Of a stretch of DNA of 62,000 bases, positions 12,001-27,000 are shown in pieces. The DNA lies in the NCBI GenBank assembly GCA_002633005.1, contig NMRA01000690.1, positions 68,365 through 130,364 of the forward strand. Reading direction: 5' to 3'. The stretch's first letter is position 1. The number at the start of each line of letters is the position of its first letter. The notes beneath the pieces were generated by a model. The model had not been told where the DNA came from and made no database searches. It saw nothing but the letters and a program-made list of their open reading frames with translations. The position numbers were made by a program, and so were the translations under genes. The stretch is from Phoronis australis (taxonomy: Eukaryota; Phoronida; Phoronidae).

Positions 12001-15000
12001 AAATGAACTGACAGTGCTGTATTGCTTGAAACTAGATTTGGCTCGACACGTCATTTCACTTTATTTGCTGAGCATAGTCTTTAGCTATAGTGAGCTGCCA
12101 TTTTTCCAAACCCAGAAACCCATTGAGAAACATGTTGAAATCAGATATATAAATTAAATTTAAGTGGTGTCAAAAGCTGAATGCGGGTTTGTGTCCTCTG
12201 TAGTTTGGTCCCATTTGCAAACAAAAGATTTTCTATGTGTAGACCAGGCTTTAACAACAGTGCATTTCACAACTATAGCGAATTCAGTTTCTCCTAAATG
12301 ACAATTGGTAGGTGACTGGTTTCTGTGAATGTTATGTGCTCTGACCTGAGTGTGACATAAGGTTCAGAAGACTGTTAGATGTGGTACCGTTAGTCTCAGT
12401 CTTGTCTTTGCACGTCTCAAATGCTCTCAACAGTGGTTGAACCGTGAAAAGTGGCCTTGTCAAACAATCGCATTCCTCTCCCCTTTTAACAGACACAATG
12501 TGAAACCGGAACGGAAAGAAGCCCTTTGTAAGCAGCTGCATTCCCTGGTGCGGGGCAAGGCCATGGCACTGATCTATACCCATGATGCAACGCGGGCCAT
12601 TCAGTGTCTGATCAAATATGGCAATCAGGAGCAGCGTCAGGCCATCTTCGAAGAGGTCAAAGGTGACTTGCATTTTATTTTGTGGTCTCTTCTCAGGTTG
12701 ATTCATCAGAATATTTTCCATTTCCAAATTAAGTTACTAGATACTGACATTTTGTAGTGGCAGCATTGAGTAAATTTTTTTATTGGGTTACATGTGCAGT
12801 AATATTAATGAAATCTCAAAGTGATGCTAACTATAATAAATAATTCCTGATTTATCGATCACTTTGATTGTCAACTGTCCGTTTTGACTTGTTCAATAGA
12901 CTCCATTGTGGAAATGATGAAGTCGCCGTACGCCCACTTCTGCGTGAAGAAGCTCATCAAATACGGGTGAGTCCTACATGACAACAAAGTTTTACAATTA
13001 CCACCAAATTGGTTTCAAAACTGCTTAAATTTCAATTCTGTGTTTGAACGAGCATTGCCCTACTTGTCTTTTGCTTCTTGAATTTGCGTAGTGGAGTGGT
13101 TGGGGTGTGAATGTGTTGAGCACGCTCATGGAAAACTGTGCTCAACACTGACAAGTTTACCCTGGTTAAAAATTATTTACCTGGTCCTTATATGACACCT
13201 ACAGTAGTTTTCAAAGTGTTACAAAGTATTAGTACACAATACTGCTACTAAATATCCGTTTCTTTTTTTGCTAGAGTCTGTTTCAATTCCATCTATACAT
13301 GTATCTTTACAAAATCTCATGGATGTTACTGCATGCACGTTAACGAAATCGGGTCAACTTACTGGCAAGTCCATTTGTTGGTAAACATTTAGCAGCTAGG
13401 TGAAATTACATTCATTAAACTCTGACAGAAGTTCAATAAAAATGCTTAGCCTATTTCATTGCGACAAAAGTTTTAAATTGCCTAGTTCTGAGAAGTTTAT
13501 CACAACATTTTAACGTCTTCCGTTCCAGTACACAAGGTGTCTCTAAAATGTGCTATAAATACTTCAGTGCAATGCTGAAAGTTAAAATTCAGTTCATGTG
13601 AATAAGGTCCTACTATAGGGTTATGCCTTGCTGTGAAAATAAACGCGCCATCCATCACATGCTCTGTATGCATGCTAGTAGCCTAGAAGTGACATAGTTT
13701 TTGAAAATTAAAACTTGTCTTGCAGTGCTGCTTGTGTATGCACAGTTAATTTCCTTTTATATAATCCTCCTCCCATGTTACGTGCCTTCAACATATAGTG
13801 CATGACAACAAATGGAAACATTCTTAAGAAGACAGGCAGACTTGAAAACTTCCTTCACGAAGAACCGTAACGGGGCTCTCGTGCTTTAGCTCTGGTGTTT
13901 TGTGCAGTGGGCCCAACCATGAGGCCTACGCACGTCTGATGCACCGCAAATGACATCCGGCCTCCTGCACTGTTTTTTTTTTAATGTACAACGCATATAT
14001 TGGTTTGAAGCTTAATTTTTTTATCCCCTTTTTATCAATTTAAACCACTAGTCTCGTTCCCTTGACAATAAACAACGCAATTATTGTCGTTTGACATGCT
14101 AGTACATTTTTGGGACACCCTGTTATTTCTTGTTAGTTTTTGCCGCAATTGCATTCCATTGTTTGGTCGAGCAAATGTCTTATGAATATGGAAACTCGGT
14201 AACTATTTATGAAAATCTTGTAAATTGTATCAAATTTTCATTCATTTGTTTTGAGTTTTGTTTAAAGTGCAGAGTATAGTGTAAGTTTCAGTAGTAACCA
14301 GTTCCTTATACAGCAACGAGATAATGAGCTATGTCTTGTTGCTAGATGGCGCTAGGGTAGTTATTGTACAGTGCACTACATTCTTGTGTGCATTAATGCA
14401 GTGGGATACTTTCCTGCATGTTTTGTCAAATTGTTGTGTGCAGTAAGAAAGTCAGACGATCCACACAAAAATATCCACCACCTCAAAACGTCAGTGAATG
14501 AAGGAAGCTGCGTTTTGTTCTTGTCAACTCAGTCTGTTTCGCACTGCAGAATTAGAAACAGGGTCAAGTAAAAGACGCTTTGTGCTCGCATGACGCCGAA
14601 GAGATGTGTAGATTAGTTGTCCTATCAAAGATGTAGAACTACATGTTCCTAACTATGCTAATGTATAGCAGGAACTAAACGACAAAGCCATTTTAACTTA
14701 ATCTGCACTACACAAAATGTTTTATTCATTGACAACTTGTAAAAGTGAAAACAAAAAAATCTGCAAGTTGGTGACCTTTGCACTAACGACGTACCTCTTG
14801 GGCTCACACAGCTCGCGTCGTGCAGTGTTTATTCCATATCACAATACTTACTGGACACAGTTCAGTGATTTGCGTTGGATCATTTTCACCACAAAACTCG
14901 TTCTCAAAGATCATTTGGCAGTTTTCAACCTACTTCGTATTCACGGCATCGCCAAATGTTGTGCTTTTAACTAATTTGGCTTAGCAATCACAGAGATAAG

Positions 15001-18000
15001 GAATTAGCGTGCAAGTTCCATTTTAATTCGTGATGAGTATCTTTGTGTTTTGTGATTTCCTTCCGCCTCTGTTGTATGGTAATCTTTTGCAGGACAAAAC
15101 CTCAGAAGAATTTTATCATCAAGTCACTTTATGGAAATGTAAGGAGGCTTATTAGACACAAGGTGAGAAATCTTGGCTTATTTTGTTTCCCTCCAGTAAG
15201 TTTATCTCGCAATATACAGTGCAGATAAAATACCATTCTCCTGTTGTGACATCTAATTCTGTTATTGGCANNNNNNNNNNNNNNNNNNNNNNNNNNNNNN
15301 NNNNNNNNNNNNNNNNNNNNNNNNNNNNNNNNNNNNNNNNNNNNNNNNNNNNNNNNNNNNNNNNNNNNNNNNNNNNNNNNNNNNNNNNNNNNNNNNNNNN
15401 NNNNNNNNNNNNNNNNNNNNNNNNNNNNNNNNNNNNNNNNNNNNNNNNNNNNNNNNNNNNNNNNNNNNNNNNNNNNNNNNNNNNNNNNNNNNNNNNNNNN
15501 NNNNNNNNNNNNNNNNNNNNNNNNNNNNNNNNNNNNNNNNNNNNNNNNNNNNNNNNNNNNNNNNNNNNNNNNNNNNNNNNNNNNNNNNNNNNNNNNNNNN
15601 NNNNNNNNNNNNNNNNNNNNNNNNNNNNNNNNNNNNNNNNNNNNNNNNNNNNNNNNNNNNNNNNNNNNNNNNNNNNNNNNNNNNNNNNNNNNNNNNNNNN
15701 NNNNNNNNNNNNNNNNNNNNNNNNNNNNNNNNNNNNNNNNNNNNNNNNNNNNNNNNNNNNNNNNNNNNNNNNNNNNNNTTTTTTCAAATGTGCTTTCCGC
15801 TTTTTTTATAATATTTCCGCGTAAAAAAATCGGATTTGATATAAAATTTCCGCGGCAAATTCCTTTCTTACCGCGGCGTTGCAGACGACGTTCACCTCGA
15901 AAAGCGGAAGTTGCTCTTTATGTTTCGGAGGAACGTAAATTGTCAACATTGCCGGGGCATCTGGGACAGCGTGGTGGGATTTTCAATGGCGTCTCGTGTT
16001 ATTGTTAAGCGCGGCGACAAATACTACCGCTCTGCAGCCAAAAATGTGTGGGTTGGGAGTGGACGTGCGAGCTAAAAGGACGCAGACGCATGCTACTGAT
16101 GGTGGTAACGTTTTTTTGTCCCGATTTTTGTCGAGGACAGGTTCACATCGACCATTCAAGGCTAGTTATCGGGCATGATTTGGGCCGTAAAAGTTTCCGC
16201 GTTTTTTGTCATTGGTCATTCCAAGCCCTGGATGTTGCTGCATGCACGTTAACGAAATCGGGTCAACTTACTGCGCAAGTCCATTTGTTGGTAAACATTT
16301 AGCAGCTAGGTGAAATTACATTCATGAAACTCTGACAGAAGTTCAATAAAAATGCTTAGCCTATTTCATTGCGACAAAAGTTCTGAGAAGTTTATCTGAC
16401 AACAGTTTAATGGCTTCCGTTCCAGTACGCAAGGTGTCTCTAAAATGTGCTAATGCTTCAGTACAATGCTGAAAGTTAGAATTCAGTTCATGTGAATCGG
16501 GTTCTACTGTAGGGTTACGCCTTGCTGTGAAAATAAACGCGCTATCCATCACATGCTCTGTCTGCATGGTAGTAGCCTAGAAATGACGTAGTTTTTTGAA
16601 AATTTAAACTTGTCTTGCAGTGCTGCTTGTATCTGCACAGTTAATTTCCTTTTATATAATCTTCCTCCCATGTTACATGCCTTCAACATATAGTGAATGG
16701 CAACAAATTGAAACATCTGTCTGTTTTCTTAAAGAAGATGGGTAGACTTGAAAACTTCCTTCACTAAGAACCACAACGGGGCTCTCGTGCTTTAGCTCTG
16801 GTGTTTTGTGCAATGGGCCCAACCATGAGGCCTGATGCACTGCAAATGACATCCGGCCTCCTGCACTGTTTTTTTTTTTAATGTACAACACATATATATT
16901 GGTTTGAAGCCTAATTTTTTTATCCCCTTTTTATAAATTTAAACCAATAAATCTTATTCCCTTGACAATAAACAATGCAATTATTGTCGTTTGACATGCT
17001 AGTACATTTTTGGGACACCCTGTTATTTCTTGTTAGTTTTTGCCGCAATTGCATTCCATTGTTTGGTCAAGCAAATGTCTTATGAATATGGAAACTTGGT
17101 AACTATTTATGAAAATCGTGTAAATTGTATCAAATTTTCATTCATTTGTTTTGAGTTTTATTTAAAGTGCAGAGTATGTTTCAGTAGTAACCAGTTTCTT
17201 AAAAACAGTAGCAACGAGATAATGAGCTATGTCTTGTTGCTAGATGGCGCTAGGGTAGGCATTGTACAGTGCACTACATTCTTGTGTGCATTAATGCAGT
17301 GGGATACTTTCCTGCATGTTTTGTCAAATTGTTGTGTGCGGTGAGAAAGTCAGACGATTCACACAAAAATATTCACCACCTCAAAATGTCAGTGAATGAA
17401 GGAAGCTGCGTTTTGTTCTTGTCAACTCAGTCTGTTTCGCACTGCAGAATTAGAAACAGGGTCAAGTAAAAGACGCTTTGTGCTCGCACAACGCTGAAGA
17501 GTTGTGTGTAGATTAGTTGTCCTATAAAGATGTAGTTGCATGTTCTTAATTATGCTAATGTGTAGCAGGAACTAAACGACAACGCCATTTTAACATAATA
17601 TGTACTAAACAAAGTGTTGTATTCATTGACAACTTGTAAAAGTGAAAACAAAAAAATCTGCAAATTGGTGACCTTTGCACTAACGACGTTCCTCTCGGGC
17701 TCACACAGCCCGCGTCGTGCAGTGTTTCTTCCCCATCACCACATCACAATACTTATTGGACGCAGTTCAGTGATTTGTGTCGGGTCATTTTCACCACAAA
17801 ACTCATTCTCAAGGATCATTTGGCAGTTTTCAACCTACTTCATATTCACGTCATCGCCAAATGTTGTGCTTTTAACTAATTTGGCTTAGCAATCACAGAG
17901 ATAAGGAATTAGCGTGCAAGTTCCACTTTAATTCATGATGAGTATCTGTGTGTTTTGTGATTCCTTACGCCTCTGTTGTATGGTAATCCTTTGCAGGACT

Positions 18001-21000
18001 AAACCTCAGAAGAATTTTATCATCAAGTCACTTTATGGAAATGTAAGGAGGCTTATTAGACACAAGGTGAGAAATCTTGGCTTATTTTGGTTCCCTCCAG
18101 TAAGTTTATCTCGCAATGTACAGTGCAGATAAAATACCATTCTCCTGTTGTGACATCTAATTCTGTTATTGGCAAAGATGACTGGTAATAAATATTAGGG
18201 CAGCAAAATTTTAATCAGAGAACGACTTTACCACGTTACTAACTGCCTGTTCATTTCTCTTCGTTATCGGTCATGTCAAGAGGCTACTCTGACCATGCTT
18301 TCAGTTTCGTTCAGTTGTCGTGACGGAGTATTCCGGGTCATTTTGTCTGAATATTTTTGGCTTCTACTGTATCTAAAGTAACCACTGACTGTCAGTTGGT
18401 GGCAGCATTACAGTGCACTGGCTTTGAAATGAACCAACTTCAATTATTCACTTGTAGTTCCTTTGAGAAGATACTGTATGTCACTAAACACCAACTGAGA
18501 TTTCATCGTGGAATCTTTAGCTTGATATGTCTCAAGTGATAGCGTTCTTACGTTCTGTCATCTTCCTCATTTTCAGGTCGCGTCTAATGTGTTGGAGCTG
18601 GCCTACAATGATTACGCCAATGCACAACAGAGAGCATCGCTGGTTGAAGAATTTTACGGCCCATCTTTTGCATTGTTTAAGGTAAGCGTTTGCTGTGCAC
18701 ACCGCTAGTTTGTTTAACCTGCAGTCTGTTGAAAGAGCTGCTCAACTTTTCATGTGCCTATGCTCCTGGGGCACGTGAAAAGTCAGATGACTTAGCTAAC
18801 ACAAGTATTAAATTTAAGTCAATTTTAAGATAAAACTTTAATTTGTCTTACGTCGGTTCCAAGAAAGTGATCTTAACTTGGATGTAAGGTTTTGACTTTT
18901 GTTTTGAGTTCAACTAACTTATTGGATATGAAAGTTTCAAAGTTTGGAAGTTGAGAAAAACCTTAGACATACATCAAAAATGAACTTTAAGTCAGTTTCT
19001 TGGAATGGACCTCTGATAGACATATGATTATATTTCTCAGTTTCTTGAAGTTGCAGTAAAGCACCATCTGTGAAAGAAACTAACTGGTCTCCTCTTGGTT
19101 CCAACTCCTGAAGTGATTTATGTTTTAGAAAAAAACTGAGAGTATGTTATTACCCTCTGTGACAATCTGACTCGAGTTCTCAAGCCACAATGAATTGTCA
19201 CTTCATCCCAAGCCCAGAATTCTCTTATAATCTGAATAAAGAACAAGTTTAGTTTTATAATGGTTATTTGGAGAGGGGAATTTTAGGACCGCGCCCCGAT
19301 TCAATGGCCCATAAAAGTTTTCATTGGTGCCAATTGGCACCTTAGAATTGTGTTAACAATCGCATTGCCATCGCATCTTATTTTGTTGTGCTGTGGAAGT
19401 ATTATTTATTGCATTCAGATTCTGACACAGCGATATAGAACAGCTGATCAAAAGTGATATTTGTGAGCACAACAACTAGGGCAGTAACAATTACAGGCCA
19501 TGCAACTTACTGGGATTGCAGTTGAGCCATTACCACACTGTCTAAAATGACTCCAGAACTGGTATGAATCAAATGTTGTTGTTGTCGTTGTTGTTGAGCT
19601 GAAGACTGGAGACGGGCTTATGGCAGCTTTAAGATGCAGTTTCCACGCGTTTCCGTGCTTTTTGCAGACCAATGAGATCCGCCGACTAGATCAGATTATG
19701 AACTCTGAACCAGCCAAGAGAGACAGTGTTTTGAGCAACTTGAAGGAAGCTTTGGAACCACTGGCGGACAAGTGAGTACAGTGCAAGGAATAATCTTAGT
19801 TGATGTTCGAGGTAGTTCTGGTGTCTCTGTGCTACAACTGTGGTTCAAAGCACCCCCTACAGGAAATAGGAGGTGCTTGTTCCACTAACCTTCATCCCTT
19901 TGCATTAAAGTTGTCGGAAGGAAAGTTCCAAATTTAAACTTAGGTCCAACGCCTAAATACATTAAACAAGCACTGGCCAGTCTTGTCGCCTGCACCCGTC
20001 TGATGAAATTGTTAAACTTTGCCAACAGATGTAGCATTGGCTAACTGTATTTCCTGTGATTTCTCTTACAGGGCCGTTGTGAACCACTCCATTGTCCATC
20101 GGCTGTTTCTTGAATACTTCACCTACGCCAGCCAGTCACAGCGGACGGAGATGATCGAGGGTCTACGGGAGCTGCTTGTGCCCATGATTCACACCCGAGA
20201 TGGCGCTCGCGTTGCCATGTATTGTCTCTGGTACGGCACAGCCAAGGTCCGTGACAGGTCAAGTTATAGTTACTGTAGTTTTTTAAAATATGTTGACAAA
20301 TTTTAATGAAATTCATCTGGCTTTGTCGAAGTTAATTCCAAAACGCAGAAGGAAAGTAGACATAGAATAACGAAATTTGTTAAAATTAGACAAAGATTTT
20401 TGCTTCACCATTTTTGATAGCCCCTCATGCAAAAGTGGAACACTATAAGAACAATTCCTGTATCCATATTGGAGAATAATGCATAGAAGATGGTATCAGA
20501 AAGCTTCATATGAGTCTGAGCAGTTATTCCTGAATCGATGCATTTTCTTGTTAAAGTTCTGTACCACTGCTTTCTCCGACCACACAAAACTATCAAAAAT
20601 TGCGGGCGTTCATAGCAATGGGAGTAGCACTTTAAAATTGGAGCAATTTGGGCGATTATTTCTGCCCAAATTTGACGAGGGTACGTACTATGTTCTTGAG
20701 TGTAGCAGCTGCGTTGTTTGAGTGGCCTGAAGTTGTCTTGTTTGTTGTATGAAGGACCGGAAGGTGATTATCAAGAGTATGAAGACTCACGTGGCGCGCA
20801 TCTGTAAAGACGAACATGGCCACATGGTGTTGTTGGCACTGTTCGATGTTGTCGACGACACGAAGATCGTACAGAAGGCAGTTCTTGAGGTGGGTCTTAC
20901 CTAGGGATGAGACGATACTGATTTTTATGCGACCACATATTTATATGTGGACGCATTATGCCGTCTTCTCCGTCCGGGCGACGTCCGTCTGGCGTCCGCT

Positions 21001-24000
21001 GCTCCAAAACCATTTCACATATGTTCATGAAATTTTGCACGTGTTCCTTTCATAGATGGGACGGCATGACCGAACTTTCAGATGGATCCAACTACCGGTG
21101 TGCCCCCTAGTGGCAATTTTATTTGTTTACGCTTACCTCTATTTCTTCAAAGGTCTTCAGCGTATTTTCATAAAATTTGGCAAGCAGGCATCTATTAGTG
21201 AGGTGATGCTATCCTCTTGTTTTCGGATAGATTTTATGTAATTTGTGCCAACTAGTGGCCATTTTTACTGTTTTCAAGTCTGTTTTAGGCGTCCACCCCT
21301 CTATCAACCAAACCGCTTTAAGGATGATTGTGAAAATTGGCATGTATGTTAACTTTGTACTATAAATTGGATGGCTGATGATGATTTTCCAACTTGGAGT
21401 ACTGTGGCGCCTCCTAGTGGTATTGTTTTTGCGCCTATGGCTGTATCGCCTAAACTGTCTGCAGGATCTTTACTAAATGTAGTAAGTGCATTTATGTGAT
21501 GTTGACAAAGGACGACGACTTTTGGACAGATTTGACTACTGGTGTGCCCCCTGGTGGAAATTTTATTTTTTTACGTTAACCTCTGTATCTTCAACGGTCC
21601 TCGACGTATTTTCAAAAGATTTGGCATACAGGCTTCTGTTAGTGTGGTGACGCTATCTTTCCGTTTTCAGATGGATTCGAATTAGTTTGCGCCACCTAGT
21701 GGCCATTTGTACCATTTTCGAGTTTTTTGGCGTCCACCCCTATATCAACCAAATCACTTTCAGGATAATTGTGAAAATTGGCATGTTTTTACTATGAAGT
21801 GGGCGGCTGACGATGATTTTCTGATGACTTCAGCTACTGTGGTGCCTCCTGGTGGCAGTTTCGTTTTTTTACACCCATGGCTGTATCCCCTAAACTGTCT
21901 GCAGGATCTTTACTAAATTTAACAGGTGTATTTATATGATGTTGATAAAGAACAACGATGACTTTCAGACGGATCTGACTACTGGTGTGCCCCCTGGTGG
22001 CAATTTTAGATTTTACGTTTACCTCTGTATATTTAAGGGTCCTCTATGGATTATCATAAAATTTTGAATTCAGACATCTATTGGTAAGATGACGCTATCC
22101 TCTTGTTTTTGGATGGATCTTTATTAAATTTAGTAAGTGTATTTATATGAAGCTAACAACAGACAATAACGACTTTCAGGCGGATCCAGTGAACACTGTG
22201 CCCCCTAGTGGCAATTTCATTTTATTCTGTTTTCCTTTGTTTTATGTTTTTGCGCCATCTAGTGGCCATTTTTATGACACAAAGAAACAACCCTAAGGCA
22301 CACCGTTTGCGTTGCATTCGTGGGCACATTTCAAGGCTTCGCATTGCTCTTGTTAGGAATTTGGTTATTTTCCATTCGCTTATTGTTCGTCAGATAAATT
22401 AATTTTTTTCTCAAGTATATAAAGTAGTTAACTTGCTGCTCACTCCAATTTTAGTGACAAAATTGTTAAACATAGGGCTCTGAGCTGTTTCTTTGTTCAA
22501 TATCTCAAGAATATTCCCCAAAAGATCTGTAACATTGTAAGACACCTAATGGCAAAAATTGGAACTAAGAGTGGAAATGAACTGGGCCTTGGCGTATCAG
22601 TAGGCGTAAGAGGTTGCGTCTTTAGATGCAAGAACTTGGGAACTAACAACAATTTTGTGTGCTCTATGGTTATGCATGTGCAGTAATCTTTCTCCATATC
22701 ACAATAACATTGCACCATTGTAACAAAAAGCAATTTGTACCTCTGTTTCGTGAAAACTAGGTTAAGACTTGAGACAGAAATTTTGTCTTGAGCAAACATG
22801 CAAGGTGTCTCAAAATTCGCACGTAACTGTTACTGGGTTAATTTCTACAGATTGTTCAATGCTTCGATGCGCTCATAATTTCTTCTCTAAACCTTCATTC
22901 CTAAATTGACCTATCGCCAGGATTTTGAGTGATGGCTTAACTGACCAATCAGAACACAGCATTCTTGACACACCTTCGTTCCCAAGCCGCCATTTTACCC
23001 GACAAACAACACGTTGTCAGGTAAAACTTATTGTTTGTCGACTTTTCGCAAGGGCAAGCTTGGGATAGGTCATTTCTGAAGGAGGAGCGTAAGACCAAAT
23101 TTCCGACTTAAGTTTCAAGTTACTTTTCATTAAACAGACCCCTGGGACCGGTCTCTAATCTTTGTACTCGAAACAAACTCGAAACTATTTTTAGCAATTT
23201 CACTGCTCCTTTTGTGCGAACTTAAGATAATTGGTTGTCAGACTGTGCTCGAATACATTATAGTTTATGCATAGGATTTTTTAGTTCAAGTTTGCCCTTG
23301 AATACCCTTATATTCATGCTACAAACTAGAGTAAAGAAATTTCGAGTTCAAACTCGAACTTATTGCTTTAATATTGGGTTTACAAACTGTGAACTAAGGA
23401 CAATAAATTATCTACGTAAGTTATTGTGTACTCGAGCTTAGAATAATAGACACTTATCTTGATTTCGCCCACAAGTAGAGTAGAAAATGCCAAACCTAAT
23501 TTCGAGTTCCATTTCGAGTAAAAAGATTGGAGACCGGGCCCTGATCTTCTCTTTCCTCGTGTGTAACAAGCTAGCCACTCTAGTACGGCCTCTCCTTAGC
23601 TACACTGGTATGACTTCTCTCTTGCCACACTTGTATGTCAACTTTTTCATGCAGTAGATGGCCTTTCGGTGTACTACAATGCATTTCAATTGAAAACCTG
23701 ATGTCAGGTGGCAAATTTCTTGTAAATCTAGTTTTGTGACGTCTCATAATAGCAGTTACAAGCCATAATGTAAGTGCAAAACACATCCTTGGACTCAGTG
23801 AGGAGAAATTTGTCAGATTATCTGTGTACATGCCTATTTGTTGCTTGTTTGCAGCATTTGAAACGCAAGATGTATTTATATATTACTAGTATGTAATCAG
23901 TCACTAATAAGCCCATTGGGCTGGGTGCATTTTCAAATTCTGAATTAATTGTTTAAATTTAAGCATTTGTCACTTTTATACTACTGCCACCACCACCATC

Positions 24001-27000
24001 ACTAGATTTCTGACCAACCTGAATATTATCTCATTTTCATTTTTAAGAGTTGGGTTTTCCAAAAATTAACTCTTGACTAACTAGTGAATAGTGTGAATTT
24101 GTGAAATTTTGTCTCCGCAGGAGATGATGAAATCTCTGCACGAAGTAGCGCTAGATGTGCACGGTCGCAAGGTGTTGCTCTACTTGCTGGTGCACAGAGA
24201 CCCTCTACATTTCATGCCTGATGTAGTCAAGGTATTAAAGATGGGTGACGATAACCCCACCAGGTGAGCAATCAAGGAACAAAGTGAGCGGGCATGCTTC
24301 GCCAGTTTTTAACATAGGATGAAACTGCATTCACTATTGAGACAAAATGTCGTGGAATTACCCATCATGGCTACTTGACAGAAGCCAAAGTAGTGACGTG
24401 GCTAANACCCCCCCCCCCACCCCTCTAATAGTTATTACCAGCGATTTTTGCTTTCAACAGAATTGGCTGTCATGACAGGGAAAGGGTTTTTTCTGATTTT
24501 TTGTCTTGTGTACTGCACCTGCTGGTTAGTGCATCTTTCACTTAATTGCTCGTTGAATGTTTGGTGTTCTTGTTTTCCCAAAAGTTTTGCTGTGGCTAGT
24601 TGCGTGTTCAACCTGTAATGCAAATTTCCGTTAGGTATGGAATTTTGCTCCATGTTGTTGCCACAAATTGGCGATGTTAATATTTGACGTGGACAGAGCA
24701 GTGCTGAGTTCAATATACTTTGGTTCTAGTGCTATGGGTCACTAACTGTTTTTATAGCGGTCATCAATGTGTTTGTTAAAGTTATGTAAGACATTTGAAA
24801 AACGTCCAATCCTGACAAACTTTGGATTCTCAAAAATGACAGATCGCATTCTTCTGATACAGTGTGTTATGTAATGTTCCCCTAAAGGCTGTTAGAAATT
24901 GTTTTTAAATTGTACCACTTTTGCCAGACATTCTGTCAACAAATTGGACTTTTATGAAACAGCTCAACAGTTGCATCAAACAAAAATGAAGCGATGCTTT
25001 AGAAAACTAAATGGTACAGTGTTTTTGAGATTCCTCCTTGAACATTGACATCAAACAATATTTGGTCACGTTCATACCGTTCTTTTTTCGAAATTTTACT
25101 AAAAAGACATGACGTGACCCAGTTAACAAAACATTGGTCTGATGTCAGTCATTAAAATCTACAGTGTTTCTTTTGTCCGAAAAAAAAATATTTTTACTGA
25201 GTTGAAATTTGTAGTTTTCTAGACATTTGGCTAATACCCAGACCAGTAATAGCAAGGTGTTACCTACCAGTTTATAAATAGCAGGACATGGCAGCTCCAT
25301 CTACTGTGATATTTATAGGCGCACTAAATGCAGGGGCAACATCTGCCTTCTTGTGTCTTCAATGAATGCTCTGCAGTGAGGGTCTCATTTAGACTATATT
25401 TCTTATTAGAAATAGTGACATTGCCCTGTAGATAGTTTGTACATTGGACCGGCTATTAAAAGGATAATGTATATAGATTGAGTAATTGATTTTTTGTTGT
25501 ATCAGAAAAGCGTAGTTGGCTCTGATCTCATGTTTTTTGAAAATCTGAGTTGGTGGTATTTTAGTTGGTCACTTTTTCAAAAAAGGAAAATCCATGAGAT
25601 GGGAAAAAATGATTTGTTTTTTCGCTCATCGCTAGGCAAATCGCAGAAGAACATAAAAAATGGATAGGACTCGGTAAAGGTCATTTTAAAGTGCTTTCAA
25701 TTTTCCTCTTTTAAGAAGATTTTTTCTTTTTTGGTATCGGTTTCCTCTTTTTTTGATTTCCAGTTTCCTGTTTTTCGTCTCTTTTTCATCATTATTTTGA
25801 CTTTATTCATGCAAAAATGTTACTTCAGTAAACTTCAGCACAGAATTTTATATTTTTATCACGGTCAAGCCTATTTATTTGTGGAATGATGCACCACTTG
25901 GTAATTTTTCCTCTTTTTTGTTATTGGTCATTGCAAACCCTGATATTAGAGCACAGTTGTTGGGAGTGATTTGTGCGTTAAAGTTGGTGGTGATTGGGAG
26001 ACGAATATGGGGAGGTATGGGAGTACTATTCTTAGGCATCTCCTTGCTGTGCTTAAGGATTTCTTCATGTTGAGCAAAGATGTCTGTCCACGCCCACATA
26101 AAATGTGTATTGCACTACAACTGTCTCTCCTTTAGTGTCCATCCTGGTGGCAACAGTTTCCAAATCCAAACATTAATTAAGTTTGTTGTTAAGTATTCCC
26201 ACAGTCATTTAAGAAACGTAGATCGGTGTTGGTGGTTTTGAGGGCTAATGCACTTGTGGCTCTTGTGCAAAATAATCTACAGATGTGGTATAGGGTGCTA
26301 ATTGTGTGCAGTTGGTGTTAGAAATAACAGAATAATTTACAACAGTTTTGTTTTAATACCGATCGCTTTATCAGGGTATCATTTGGGTTTTTAGCCCACT
26401 AAAGACATAGAAAATTTACAAGTTCTTTTTCTAAACGCTGACGAATTTTGGTGAAGTTTCTCCAGCTTCATTCAAGTTTAAAAATATTAATCAAATCCAA
26501 AGGAAGTTGTAAGTCTTTAATAAATTGTCTAGGATGTTTTTCTTCAAGTTTTGTTTTCACAAAACTACGTCTTGTTTCATATGCACAGTAGTTTAATTTC
26601 AAAATGAACCCGACATACTTCGACTGAATTGTGCGAAACTTGGATCAACCTCTTGCCAGGATTGTTTGGCAGTAACATTTGTCGCAATAAAATTGTGTTT
26701 TTGTAGAACTTTGGTCAGACGTTGATGTGACATTGTGCTTAGCCGCAAATTATTTACATATGAATAGACTTGCACAGTAAGTTGTCGCGATTTTGACGGT
26801 AAGCGTGGAACAACACCTGTCATTAGCTTTTGCCAGAATGCAATCAGATTTAAGTGGAAAAGAAATGGATAATCATTTTGTGCATCAAAATGTGGTTGAC
26901 GTTCGACATTTTCCAATTTATTTTGAGAAGTACTTGCGATTTGCTTACTTTTGAATAGATTGTTTGTTAAGTCGCAAGAGATTTTTAGCTTCAATAAGCA

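Noticed and set aside
12332-12727. 131-codon minus-strand frame
   Set aside because: Antisense shadow of PUM3 exon 6.
15152-16008. Long open frames across the first N gap
   Set aside because: Made almost entirely of N translated as X.
14371-17469. Matching 66-codon frames at 14371-14571 and 17269-17469
   Set aside because: Similar only because the whole block is duplicated; no splice or protein support.
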